From Trissonchulus latispiculum (taxonomy: Eukaryota > Nematoda > Enoplea > Enoplida > Ironidae): a DNA stretch of 64,000 bases. The translations under genes and the position numbers were made by a program. Shown here piece by piece: positions 15,946 through 27,291 of the stretch. The stretch spans positions 1-64,000 of the forward strand of contig JASAND010008673.1 of the NCBI GenBank assembly GCA_030248195.1. The letters are read 5' to 3'. Under the pieces are notes generated by a model. The model was not told where the DNA came from. It made no database searches and was given only the letters and a program-made list of their open reading frames with translations. Position 1 is the first letter of the stretch, and every line of letters starts with the position of its first letter.

Positions 15946-18600
15946 TTATTAAAACCAGAACTTAGCGATCATTAGGAAAATAAAATTAACTCCGCGCTGT
16001 TGCCGCGATATCACACTGTATGCTGATTCAGATGTTTTTTGAAGTCACTAAGTTTTCTGAGATCTTCGACAGCGTTAGCCTTAAAACTTAGGATCGAGTT
16101 GAACGGTTTGGATAAAGGCTTTCTAAAGCTGTAGAACTACACGGCCATGAAAACTGGATTGAAACTAAAAGTAACTTTGTATACAACAAAATACAGCTTG
16201 AAAAACAATCGAAAACTTGTTAAAACAAACAAGAAATAACTGCAAGCATTGTTGACAATTGACTCAACTTCAGTTTCAGATTTAAACTTAAACAAACTAT
16301 TGAAATATAAGCGCTGCAAGATTCTGGTACATTTTTACTTACAAAATCTGTATTGTTTCAAATATTATTGTAATTTTATAGCAGAAAAAATAAAATTCTA
16401 ATGCGTTCATGTTTTGCATTTATATCTAATAGTTATATCCGATTGCTTAAAAATTAAACTGTTGTGTTAGTGTATCCAATGAGCGAGGGCTGATTTTTCG
16501 TCTATTGGAAAAATAGAAATAAGATTTTGTTTCAATCATCCCAAATTCAAGAAACTCAAAGAATTGCGAGATGTACCTATATTGGCATTCTCGGTCAATT
16601 TTTTACGCCCTTTAATCAACATGAAATTTGGTGGGTTCAGTAGTGGATTAAACCGAAAACACGGAAATGTAAAACAATTTGAATTGATGTAAAATTGAAA
16701 TCGCAATAAATAGAATTGTGTGAAATAAAATAAAATAAACAAGTAAAATTTAACAATTTTTAAAGATTGTAATGAAATGAAACAGCAAAAAGCTATGCTG
16801 CAATTTGGTCAAAACATAAGACATCCTGTGGCACAGGATAACAAGCCGCGGGAAGCGTACTTATGCAGTAATTCATTACAAAAGAAGAAATTTTCTGTCA
16901 AAATTCCCGAAAGTACATAACTCAACTTTGTTCCACCAAACTATCGCTAAATAAAACGGCTCCTGTGCTCAGGTGTTGACCAAGATTAGCGAACGTTTGG
17001 CGAGTTAACAAGAGCTTTAATGATAGTACCGAAAAGTGTTTCTGCAATTAGTCAAAGCTTTTGCACAATACAAACTGCAACACCAGCTCAGCTAGTCATG
17101 CACTCATTGCAGCTTATTGCAGAGCAAAATTTAATACTTTAATAACCGGAAGGAATCGAATTAAGGTATTAACAACAATGTATTCTGTATTAACCTCCTC
17201 TCACGTGCATGCACAGTATGTATATAGCCATATAAAAAGAATTTATATGCGAAGAATTTAGGCAGAAACTGTTCACACAAAAACAATCCTTGTTTTAATC
17301 TCAGCTGAAAAGGTTGAACGATTTGCAATTATGAGCCATAAAAACTAGACAAACAAGAACTGCATTCTGCGATATCTAAAAACTAAGGAAAGGACATGAA
17401 TAAAAAATCTACACGTATACATAAGTTTCTTATTTGGTTAAAAAAGACCTTGAAAAATTTTGCAGGCTGACATTTATCGCCAAGTTTGGCGTCAATTTTT
17501 AACTTTCTTTCAAAACTGTGTAGTCCTACTTAATATAAGTAATGAAATTGTCTCAAATCATCGATGTAATGGCCGTTGTGTAATACCTACTCTGACAACC
17601 AGAACAATTTTGCTCTAACTTTTGAAACAAAAAATTCAACAGGTTTTATTGACTTCTCCAGTTAATTCTTGTTATAAAACAAATTTCAGAACAATCATGC
17701 GAAGAAGTGATAGCGGTAAAGCTTGCCTTGAGGAATGCACGGGGATGACTGCTTTGATAACTCCAGGCGTCTTCCCCAAATGGTAGTCCTACTCCGGAGT
17801 CAGAGAGTTGGCTAAAACAGTGCATAATGATACCAATAATAATTATGATTATGATAATTGGACAAACCTGGGGTCCTATTGCTGTTGTGTCTGCAGAACT
17901 GAGATCCGGTCAGAATACTTAAATGTTCCGCGTTTGGGGGTGGGGTGGGAAGTTCGGCATAAGTCTTCCTGCTCCCCTAGGGAATACAGATATTCACTCA
18001 CATATTTCAGTATAAATTTCCTTTTCTTTCCTTTATTTCTTTCTTTTCTTTTCTTTCTTTCTTTACTTTCATGGCTTTCTTTTTTCCTGTTTCTTCCAGT
18101 TACTTGGTTGCCCGTCTATTGTCCACTAAAAATGTTTAGTTGACATGGCAAATGTTGACAAAGTCTAAAATTATTCAGTGGACGGGAATTCTTTGTTTTT
18201 CTCTCACTTCTTTCTTTTTGTTTTCATTTTCTTATATTTATTTCTTTCCTTTTTAATTTCTTTAAACTGAAATAAGCGAATACCTGTAATAGTCATCAGC
18301 CTATCAGATATCGATATCCTTTTCACAAGAGGAGTATCCCTCCAAGTTATCCTAGTCATTCTCTGCTGGCGGGTGAAATATGTCTGACAATTGACATATA
18401 CACATAATAATTTGAATTTAAAAATTTAATGATTTGGTTGTCAGGTTTCTTGTTGGATATTCACTTGACCGACCCGACTGCACAATTGAATGCATTAAAA
18501 GAAATACCAGCGATGAGAGCCTAAGTCATGTCAGGTAACCATCTTTAACTAACTAATTAAGATGGAACTAAAAAATCACAAAATCGTACAAAAAAGTGAA
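15946..18600. other. AT-rich stretch without recognisable gene
   Basis: No gene was recognised. A pyrimidine-rich tract (CTTTCTTT units) lies at about 18005-18070 and again near 18200-18260, producing artefactual Phe/Leu-rich frames. Nothing else is supportable. Confidence 0.5.
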
Positions 18601-18608
18601 AACTCTTA

Positions 18609-19868
18609 CTAGTCAGTGGAAATAGGAGAATCCGCAGAAGTTGGCCCTGACTGAGGATCGGAAAAATGACCGGATGGGCGGCCTCGAACCTAAAATTGAA
18701 ACCATATAAAGTTAATTAAAATTTGAACGCTAAAAGAAAAAATTCAAACTCAGGTATAAAACTTACGTTTCGTAGCAATTTTGTTGTACTCGTAGCAACA
18801 CTACATAATGACAGCAGGACAGCCATGAAGGTGAGCCTAGTGCTCTGTGCTGTGCGCTAGCCGCTAACTATAGTATTTGAGGACGGTCGGCCTAAGCCGA
18901 CCGGCGGCCGGCCGACGACGTTTGCTTGCCGGCCGGCCGGCCGCCGGCTGGGATACAAATCACCAATCAGAAATTTACAAAATAGAGCAACTAAGCTTAA
19001 AATGGAGTCCAAATCTGGTTTTGCTAATTTTTATGCTATGCTGTGCTATTTTTCTAAGATAACATCCGAAAATAAATATCTTAGCAGTTATAATAACTGC
19101 ACTGCAAACTGCTCTAGGCCGGTAGCCGGCCGGCCGGTCGGCCACCGGCCGACCTACGGGCTCACCGGCCGCCGGCCGGCCGGCCGGCGATCGTCTGGCC
19201 GGCAGCCGGCCGGCCTCAAACACTAGCTAACTATGAACTACTGTCACACACTTTGTCCCGCAGTGTATTCTTACACAGGACGTATAGTAGTAAGTAAAGT
19301 AAGTACACAAAGAAATTAAAAGGTGTGATATCGGATTAGTTCATGCAATAATCAGTTCGATTACCCTTCTAGTTCGATAGAGACAATCATTGACTTGTTG
19401 TTCCAGTATTTCCTTCTTCCTAGAAAGTCTTGAACGTTCCTGGATAAGAAACTGACCCATAGACTAAAACGAAATTTCACAAAATATATTTCATATTTTT
19501 CATGTTCATTTCACAATATTTCATATTAATTACACAACTTCACATTCTTAATAGTTATAATTTAGGAATACCCAGCCCAGGTTACATGCGAGTTTGTATG
19601 TTAAGCATATAATGGATGTTCTTTAACATTAATACTGTTCTAGTACTGGAAGTAATTTACATAGTTATACTCTTCTGCGATATTAGTTAAACTGATGATG
19701 TGGTATTAATTTATGATATGATATTAATTTCTGATATGATATAATATTATTATAATATATTAGTATGATGCTCACCTTAATATTGGAAGAATGTGGAATA
19801 CTGGGCATTGAGCTTGCCAGGCGCGTCGTTCGATGGACGCTAAATGGATCACGAAATGGTCTTGACAT
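18609..19868 (-). CDS. Small coiled-coil/membrane-segment protein, four exons, 116 aa
   Basis: Minus-strand exons 19776-19868, 19365-19463, 18767-18844 and 18609-18689 join in phase 0 with GT-AG sites (AAG|GTGAGC, AGG|GTAATC, AAC|GTAAGT). The protein starts MSRPFRDPFSVHRTTRLAS. Exon 2 is charged and heptad-like (FLIQERSRLSRKKEILEQQ). Exon 3 carries a hydrophobic stretch (LTFMAVLLSLCSVATS). The tail is Ser/Pro-rich and ends SPISTD. The order is vaguely SNARE-like, but I do not recognise a family. A TTTAG acceptor lies 13 nt before the ATG. The exon 3 acceptor was chosen by phase. A hAT miniature element (18871-19225) lies in the second intron. Confidence 0.5.
18871..19225. mobile_element. hAT-type MITE with GC-rich (GCCGGC)n body
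   Basis: The left end is TAGTATTTGAGG and the right end is the reverse complement of TAGTGTTTGAGG. Each continues into GGCCGGC-rich sequence. An exact 8-bp target-site duplication GCTAACTA flanks it (18863-18870 and 19226-19233), the hAT hallmark. The central 140 bp is AT-rich. It has no transposase and lies in an intron of the minus-strand gene 18609-19868. Confidence 0.9.
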
Positions 19869-20240
19869 TTGTCTAAATTATCTAAACAAATAAATATATA
19901 AACAAATAAATAAATAAACATAAAAAATCTCCGATTGTCCAACCACGAGATCTTTCCGAGGTCCTTTAACAACAGACAATGGGCGCAAAATGTTACGGTT
20001 ACGTTTGAAAAACTTTCCGCAGAAAATTCCAGGAAAATATACAGGACTTTGATTTTTATGCTGAAATTGAACACACTAAGCGACAACAGCAACAACCAAG
20101 CATGTTTAACTTTTATTTCTATCAACTAAGATTCTCCAATGGTCAGTTTCTTTCCCTTTGCGCCGAAGGGAGTCTATCACGTTTGAATTTATAGGAGTTA
20201 TCCGCGTTCTGCCATGAATTTTGACTAAATTTTGACTAAC

Positions 20241-20818
20241 GGCCGTTTGCACCAATGCAATGCTGTTAAAGAGTCACGTGCTAAGTGATAGGGCCAATCA
20301 AAAGCTAGCAGCATTTTTCAACTATTCTACGTTTACTTTACACATTACAATTGCAGTAATTCGCTTAACAATGAGGATTATGATTGCTTCCAAATGTGTG
20401 CAGTTGCGAGGACGACTGCTACCTCCTACAGTTCAATTTTACGAGCACGAAGGCAGTGGTTAGTATTAATGTTTTTGTGAATGATAAGAACATTTATAAA
20501 ACAACACTTGAAATTTACGTTGTCTAATTTCTACAGAGTTATTGCTAACAGTTGCAGATTCCTGTAACTGGGCATTCAAATTTGAGAATTCAAATTATAT
20601 GCGTTGTTCAACGCGGTTATTTTGCTGTAAAACTGGTCAGAAATAGAGTCAATCCTACTCGTGACCAGGATTCAAATTTAGACGCTCGAGATTAGCTCGA
20701 GGTTGAGTTAATCTCTAACTTTTGTTGGTGCAACGCTTTTCCAGATAACCTCAAGCTAATCTCGAGCTAAGCTCAAGGTAATCTCAACCTCGAGCTTATA
20801 TTAATTGGTGCAAACCGG
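20241..20818. mobile_element. TIR element with GGTTTGCACCAAT-type ends
   Basis: The left end is GGCCGTTTGCACCAAT; the right end is the reverse complement of CCGGTTTGCACCAATT. Inside, the right half contains CTCGAGGTTGAG and its reverse complements. No clear target-site duplication was found. The short frame inside (starting 20260) is unlikely to be a gene. Confidence 0.6.
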
Positions 20819-22773
20819 TGTAAAGTTTTCAACTGTATCGAATAAGAAAACACAGTGATACACACTTATGTTGAGAATCAACTAAAAACCAAGTGTTGCA
20901 ACTTATCTTAAAAACAACACTAAAATTGATGGTTGCTGTTTGTACAGTCTTTAGTCTGTTAGCTACTTTGATCAGCTAGATCTGATCCATCAGTTCAGTG
21001 TTGTCAATTGTCGTCTGGAAAGTGGTTGCCCTTTTTTGTATTCCTTTTATATCCCCGTATGCCTTATTTTTATGCTGGTAAAGAATTGTAACCTACTCCT
21101 CGTGATCGTAGTCTGGTAAGGACCTTAGTTGTTAGTTAGGTAGGTAGAATTTAGGTAAATTTTTAGAATAGGCCCGGTCTAGGAACCTGTAGTCGCTCCG
21201 CCTCTAGATTTCTACCCAGGTCCAGGCAGCTGAGGTAGGGATTTCACACTTAGTTCGATAGTATAGCTAGCTATGAGTTATGACATAATAAAAATGTAGA
21301 CATCGCCTATACAAAGCGCTGCAATATAGAAGAAGGAAAGCTACAGCGGCTTACCTGCCCAGCTAATTTTTAAGCTCAGAAAAGACGAAGAACTCCCAGA
21401 ATTCTTCAGCACAATAAAGCCTGAATCTTCAAAGAATAGCAAAAACTTGCTCGTCTTAAAGTATAACTTTAATAGTTTTTCGCAAATTTCAGAGACAGGT
21501 TTTGTCATTTCTTATTACATTTGTATATCTCAATGTTATTGCTGCGTCCTTTTGTAGAAACAGTCAAAAAATTCAGAAATTAACGCGTTAGCCCATCTAG
21601 ACTACGTACGTTTATGATAAACGCAAATACAGTAGCAAAAATTTAATGCCTAAAATGGGAAATACTTTGCGATCAAATGTGTCAACTTTCCAAAAACCTT
21701 TTCTTCTTTCATTTCGAAAAGACACAAGACACTTCAAACATTTTTTACATTCTTGAAGGGGGCGCAAAAATGCAAAGAAAATAGTTTCGGCTTTTCTTTC
21801 GATGATCAACATTTAAGGTCTTGAACACGCTTAACGTTAAAATAATTCGAATCTTCTTAGCGTCCGTTCTTTCGATTTAAATAAGTTATTATTATTGTGG
21901 TAGCGAAAATTTAGTGCAAACAAATCACGGCTAAATAATAACTCATAAAGCATCCCAATAATTGCTGACTTAAATTTGAAGCTAATGTACACTTTTAATT
22001 CTAACTGTACACATTTAATTGATAGTGATTTGTTGAACAAACTAAGGTAATGCAAAAGAGAAAATTACATTTAAATTTTAGGTTAATTTGCTGGTGCTAC
22101 AATTTTCGTAGAGGATTATACTATTGCGGGGACATTTTTACGTAGGGTTGTATTTGATTGTCATCCAGTAATCCGTACATATATGTTATCGCGAGGAATT
22201 TTGAACGGACTTTGTGCTGACACTGACAATTGCTAACCAATTAATTAACCCAACTTAGCAAAGACAAGCAAACCGTCTATTACTCAATCATATTACTCAA
22301 TTAATAAGCCTCACGAGGCAGACACCTCTTGGAATCTCTGTAAATCAGTGAATTATGAATAAAGCTCAAAAAGGTATAAACGTTTCCACGTTTACAGTTG
22401 TCTTTACTTGTAGCACAGTAAGAAGAATATCCATAGCAGGCTCATAATGCATGTGTAGGTACAAAGATTCTGCACTTTGCTGCACATATTTCAAGCTACT
22501 CTTTTCACTGCTTTCTAGTCCAAATTGCTGCGTGTTGCTAAACAGCTGACATGCCTTAGCCTAACTCCAGTGCAGAAGTGTCCGCAGTCCGCTTCCCCAA
22601 CTCAAAGTGAAACCCAACTCGAAAGTGTTTCACTTTCCCTCGAATTAGCTTCGACTGAAACCCCACAGACGACTGTATTCTTGATACTCTCAGGCTATCA
22701 CTTTTGGAATGGTTTTGTGAAGGGGCCTAAAAAGCTGTACATCAGCTGACCTGGCTGCCGCAAAACCAACTAA
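20819..22773. other. Unassigned stretch
   Basis: No gene is recognised. A frame at 22519-22749 (plus) follows a TTTCTAG acceptor and is Ser/Thr-rich; it could be a terminal exon, but it matches nothing I know. Confidence 0.35.
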
Positions 22774-24272
22774 CAGGGTTTTTTTTTTGGTTTTCGGATT
22801 TGCGTCAACCTTGCGTCCCGCTAAATTTAAGTTGCGTCCCGTTAAGAAATTTTGCGTCCAGGCAGAAATCTTGTTTTAGCGTGTTTTTAGTGCAAAAATT
22901 GTTTTATTTATAAAAATTTCGATAATTTCTTTAGTGCAAAGCTATTTAGACTATTTAGAAAGCTGCTTAACGGTAATGCACGATTACAGGACTACCTACC
23001 AAGAATATAGATGCGTCCAACATACACGACGGGGGGTCTGGGGGGCGGAGCCCCCCAGAAGTTGAAGAATTTTTTGAAATTACAGAATAATCCGTAATGG
23101 AAATGTTTAAAAAGATTTTATTTGGCGTCTGTTGCAGAACTTAGTAATTTTCTTAGTAATTTTTTATATATATTATTGACACACATTATTCTGATATTTC
23201 AATGTTAGTTAAACTAATTAAAGTATTAAAAATTTATGAAATATTTAGGAATATCATTGAGAAGAAAGGTAGCAAACATTAAAACATACATTCGGTTTCG
23301 CAAACTTTGACAACTGGTGATCCTTGATAGCAGGATTATTGCAAATGAGCACCGGGGGGTCTGGGGTGCTCCGCCCCCCAGAAGTTGGAGATTTTTCGAA
23401 ATTACGGATTAAATCCGTTGTGGAAATGTTTAAAAAGATTATTTGGCAACTGTTACATCTATTCTAACTAAAGCTCCTAACGCTAATGCATTTTTTGTGT
23501 TAATTGCATATGTGAATTCTTGAATTTTGAATAAACTCAGTATAAAGTCAATAGAGAAGCGTGTATGCCCCAGGCAGCGTTATTCAACTGCAAAACAGTG
23601 AAGCATTTGTAAATACTATTAACGTTAGTTACAATAAATGGATAGTGAATTGCTCGTACATAGGTCTTTTGTATTTGAAAATTTCAGAAAAATGGTAATC
23701 TTGCATTATTTTAAGTTGCCATTTGTGTATTTTTTGCGAAAAACGTTTTTTTAGAAGAACCAAAAAATTTGGATATTCTGCTTCTGCTACAGTTACAAAT
23801 TTTGTTAATTTCGGGGTTTTACTTTAGTACTAATCTTGATCCTGCCTGACCTGTTGAATGAGAACAATATAAATGTATAAATATATATAAATGTATATAA
23901 ATGCACCTAGTAATCTCTATGTATTTATTGACGTGAAATTCATGAGTTAGAAAAAATCTGATATATATGGATGCAGGTGGACAACAACTTAACAAATAAC
24001 ATTGAGTAACATTGAGACATGACCTTGCACCTTGGCATTCCATGACAAAGTGGGAAACACCGGGGGTCTGGGGGCGGAGCCCCCAGGACCCGAAGAAATT
24101 TTTGGAAAAAACGGAAAAATTGGTACTGGAAACATTTAAATTTTTTACTCTTACAAAAGTGAATTTTCTCCCGAAATAATGTTGCGTCTAGCTTGCGTCC
24201 CGCTAAAATTTCATTGCGTCCAGATAAGAAACTTTGCGTCCAGACGCACATCTGGACGCAAAAAAAACCCTG
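22774..24272. mobile_element. Large non-autonomous hAT-like element with (TTGCGTCC)n ends
   Basis: It starts CAGGGTTTTTTTT and ends AAAAAAAACCCTG, the CAGGG...CCCTG ends typical of many hAT elements. The first and last 100 bp carry repeated TTGCGTCCCGCTAA/TTGCGTCCAG units in direct orientation. Three copies of a roughly 90-bp unit with a GGGGGTCTGGGGGCGGAGCC hairpin lie inside (near 23031, 23353 and 24060). No transposase and no clean 8-bp duplication were found, so the assignment rests on the ends. Confidence 0.65.
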
Positions 24273-24504
24273 CAACACTATTTCAAGTTTTGGTCTATTT
24301 ATAGCTATAAAAATAAAGGTTAAATGAAAGTTCTAATGAAAAAAGCTGTCAGCAGATAACCGCAAACTTCCCAAACAATGCAGGATTTTAGACAAAAAGC
24401 TTAAAGCGTAAAAAAAGCTTTAAGTCAATATTATATGTGCTAACTGTAACAAAATTTGTTGAGTGAAACAAGCAAATCGGCCAAAATTAACAACCCATTT
24501 CACC

Positions 24505-25848
24505 TCAGTACTTCAAAAACGTCGTCTCACAGTATTTAGGAATTAATGAGGAAACTTGTTTAGCTCTGCGCTGTTTGCCTCCGCAAAAAAAAAACTGAAA
24601 TTGTTGTTTGCTGGGAAGCCGGTTTAAAAATTCAATCTGGCATTGTGAAACTTCTAAAGTGAAGTTTTGACTGCTTAATTTCTGCGTAACTATACAAAGC
24701 AACAAGGCATTAGCGGAACCTTTTATTAACCCCAACTCCGTCCGAAGCAGCTGTATGAGGGAATTCGATCTGTAGGAAATCAATTGATGAAAACAGAAAA
24801 TTAAAAACTTTTGAAAAACAAAAATTTCAGCTTTACAGAATTTTTCTTTCGCAAAAATCAAAGCTGCTTAATGCCTTAGCCGACTTTGGTTTTTGTGCAA
24901 TAACTACAGGGATGGAAACTGGGTCACTTTTTGTGACCCATGACCCACTCGACCCAAACGCAAATTTGACCCAGACCCAAAGCGACCTATAAAATTTTAC
25001 AATTTGGTGACCCAGACCCAAATGACCCAAACGTTTTCGTGACCCAGACCCAACTGACCCAAAAATTTTTGTGACCCAAACCCAAATGACCCAATAAAAT
25101 AACGTTACCCAGACTGACTTTACCTAAACGTGATTGTCCTTTTGTGCAGTAATTTGAAAACACCGTAAATTTCTTAATTTTTGAAGTCGAGTACATTCAC
25201 AAGTACATTCCCCTTTTTTGTGAAACTAGGTCGACAGTTTGTTTTTTTACAAAACACCTATGCCCGTGGAAAGTTTGTAGCATATAAAGTTAATCATTCA
25301 AGGTCACCGGTAAAAGCTAAGGGTCTTATCAAGATTTCAAAGCTTATCTTGTTATGAATTGTAAATTCTAAAATCGATAGAATAAAGAAATATGTCCACC
25401 TTGGTACGTGGCTTTTACCATATGAACCCACTGAAATGGAATGGCATGGCAAGGCAAGTCACACTTAACTACTGATTTCTGTGAAGCGAGTGCTAAATTT
25501 AATAAAATTGTTAGTGATCGCGCCGAAGGCGCAAAAATTTTTTAAAAACACTGGGTTTTATTTTAAAATTGGCTAAATTTCCACCACAAAAATTGAAACC
25601 GGAAGCTTACTTTAAAGACTTGGCAAGACCCTGTGACCCAAACCCAAACTGGCCTACTAAAATTTGCTGACCCAGACCCAAAGTGACCCACAGGAAGACT
25701 GACCCAGACCCATACTGACCCAACGGTTTCACAAAATCAGTGACCCAAGACCCAGTGACCCAAGCAAAAATGGCGACCCAAACGACCCATGACCCAATGA
25801 CCCATGACCCAGTTTCCATCCCTGAATAACTAGCTCAGCAGCTGTCAT
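24505..25848 (-). pseudogene. Unknown gene interrupted in its first coding exon by a hAT MITE
   Basis: On the minus strand a TTTACAG acceptor is followed at once by ATG (25848), giving MTAAELVI. The hAT element at 24907-25824 then intervenes. With the 8-bp duplication counted once, the same frame continues after it (AQKPKSAKALSSFDFC) to a donor at 24837 (TCT|GTAAAG). The exon 24505-24769 (acceptor CCTACAG) fits the phase and continues SNSLIQLLRTELGLIKGS to a stop. The uninterrupted reading would be 116 codons plus stop. The family is not recognised. The allele looks broken unless the element is removed in the transcript. The frame-keeping on both sides supports a real ancestral exon, but the gene itself is inferred. 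Confidence 0.42.
24907..25824. mobile_element. 918-bp hAT-type MITE with (TGACCCA)n body
   Basis: Ends are CAGGGATGGAAACTGGGTCA and its exact reverse complement. An exact 8-bp target-site duplication AATAACTA lies at 24899-24906 and 25825-25832. The outer 200 bp on each side are tandem, degenerate TGACCCA/GACCCAAA units. The central 500 bp is unrelated AT-rich sequence. No transposase is present. This is the best-preserved DNA element in the window. Confidence 0.93.
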
Positions 25849-26085
25849 CTGTAAATTAAGTCTTATGATTATGAACTTCTTTTATTTTTAAACACACAAA
25901 AATAAAGTGTACCTTATAATCAAACAGAGGACAAACTTAGCTACTTTGGTGTAGAACGGAACATTAATTCAAGGGATTCATTATCTATTGATTTGTTTTG
26001 TGAAGTAGACAAGCTACATATTGTATATTTACAATTCTCTTGTATAAAATATTTGTCAAAGTTGCTTTTAAAATTATCGTTAACG

Positions 26086-27291
26086 TTAAAAGTCTTCAAA
26101 ATAGGAGTTCCCAGTCTTATCGTCCGGGTCCACCTCCATACTGACGCCCATATACTTCTGTCCTTCCTTCCATCGTTCCTTGGCTCTCTCTCGGGTAGTT
26201 TTCCGACTCAGGGCTGACAGTTCCACAGACGACATGCCCGAAGTATGCAAGCTGGTAGAACAGAAATGCATGCACAGGTAGCGCCGAACACGGGAGCCAT
26301 AGAGTAGGTACAGTAGAGGGGTCAGCGCGCTGTTTAAAACACAGAAAAGATTCAATGCACTGGTGCCCAACCATTTAGCCGCTATGCCTGCATCGATGGC
26401 GTACGGTATGATCCAAAAGCACAGATCATAGGCCACCAGAACCACCACAATACCGGCAATCTGTAACGCCAGAACAGACTGTCGGCTCAGGAGCATGGAG
26501 CACCGATTCATGGTTAGCATGCGGCTCTGCCATCGAATGAAAAACAGGATCAGAACGTACAGTACACAGACTGCGGCTACAGTACAATTGGACAGCAACA
26601 GGTACAGTACGGCTGGGAAAGTGCCACATTTCCCCGCACCCTGCCGACAGCGCAACTGCCAGGCATTCCAGATAAACAGAAGATCACATCGACAGCTGTA
26701 CTGTAGTATGGTTAGGATGAGACTGTAGGCATAGGTCCAGAGGATCAGGAACTTTACACGCCGGATAGGTAGGAAGTATTCGTACCATGCCGGATATTTG
26801 ATGGCTATGAAACGGTCCCCACTGATCAGAAAGACATGGGTGGAGATTTGCCACCAGGACGCACTAGCGATGGCCCCTGCGGCCAGTTCCAGATCGGGGC
26901 TGAGAGCCGCTCTCCCCACTATCATCGCCGGCACGGCGTAGGCCAGCTGGCAGAGAAGAGTGAGACAGTCAGGGACGGACAGAGATAGAGCCAGAAAGTA
27001 GAAATTGTTCTGAAACTGATCCCGATTTGTGAGAATTACCGTATTCACGATGGCGTAACAGAGAAGTCCCAGTATGCAGAGTAGGGTTATGGTTATGGCG
27101 TACAGTAACTGTGGTACTGTCATAGGATGAGGATCACCCGATACTGTAGTTCCTTTTTCTATAACTATTAAATCAGAGGTTACTGCTGCTGTTTCTGTTG
27201 CTGCTGCTGCTGCTGCTGTTGATGATAATACTGATAGAATTGTATTCAAGGCTGTATCTATCTTTTCCACTCCAGTATTGTTTAAGTCCAT
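26086..27291 (-). CDS. Rhodopsin-family (class A) GPCR, orphan, 401 aa, single coding exon
   Basis: Seven hydrophobic segments are visible at roughly residues 62-86, 98-122, 142-165, 178-198, 224-252, 272-298 and 306-331. The end of TM3 has DRF (159-161) in place of DRY. TM7 has TPLLY (324-328) in place of NPxxY. Cys222 and others could form the extracellular disulfide. The N-terminus has an N-glycosylation motif (NNT) and a poly-Ala run encoded by a CTG/GCA repeat. The C-tail is acidic. As a plasma-membrane receptor it should couple an unknown ligand to G proteins; the ligand class cannot be called. A TTTCAG acceptor lies 8 nt before the ATG, so a non-coding leader exon or trans-spliced leader is likely. 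The coding region is intron-free. Confidence 0.85.
   Translation of the reverse strand: MDLNNTGVEKIDTALNTILSVLSSTAAAAAATETAAVTSDLIVIEKGTTVSGDPHPMTVPQLLYAITITLLCILGLLCYAIVNTVILTNRDQFQNNFYFLALSLSVPDCLTLLCQLAYAVPAMIVGRAALSPDLELAAGAIASASWWQISTHVFLISGDRFIAIKYPAWYEYFLPIRRVKFLILWTYAYSLILTILQYSCRCDLLFIWNAWQLRCRQGAGKCGTFPAVLYLLLSNCTVAAVCVLYVLILFFIRWQSRMLTMNRCSMLLSRQSVLALQIAGIVVVLVAYDLCFWIIPYAIDAGIAAKWLGTSALNLFCVLNSALTPLLYLLYGSRVRRYLCMHFCSTSLHTSGMSSVELSALSRKTTRERAKERWKEGQKYMGVSMEVDPDDKTGNSYFEDF

Noticed and set aside
17808..18143. 111-codon plus frame
   Set aside because: The C-terminal half is a polypyrimidine tract giving Phe/Leu/Ser; no family or splice support.
18877..19226. Open frames rich in Gly/Arg/Pro/Ala in the GCCGGC arms
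   Set aside because: Artefacts of the GC-rich hAT element arms.
22766..24280. 8-bp target duplication for the 22774-24272 element
   Set aside because: CCAACTAA and CAACACTA match at too few positions; only the CAGGG...CCCTG ends and repeated units were kept as evidence.
24833..25819. Repeating Gly-Ser-Trp-Val frames
   Set aside because: Translation of degenerate TGACCCA units inside the hAT element, not a protein repeat.
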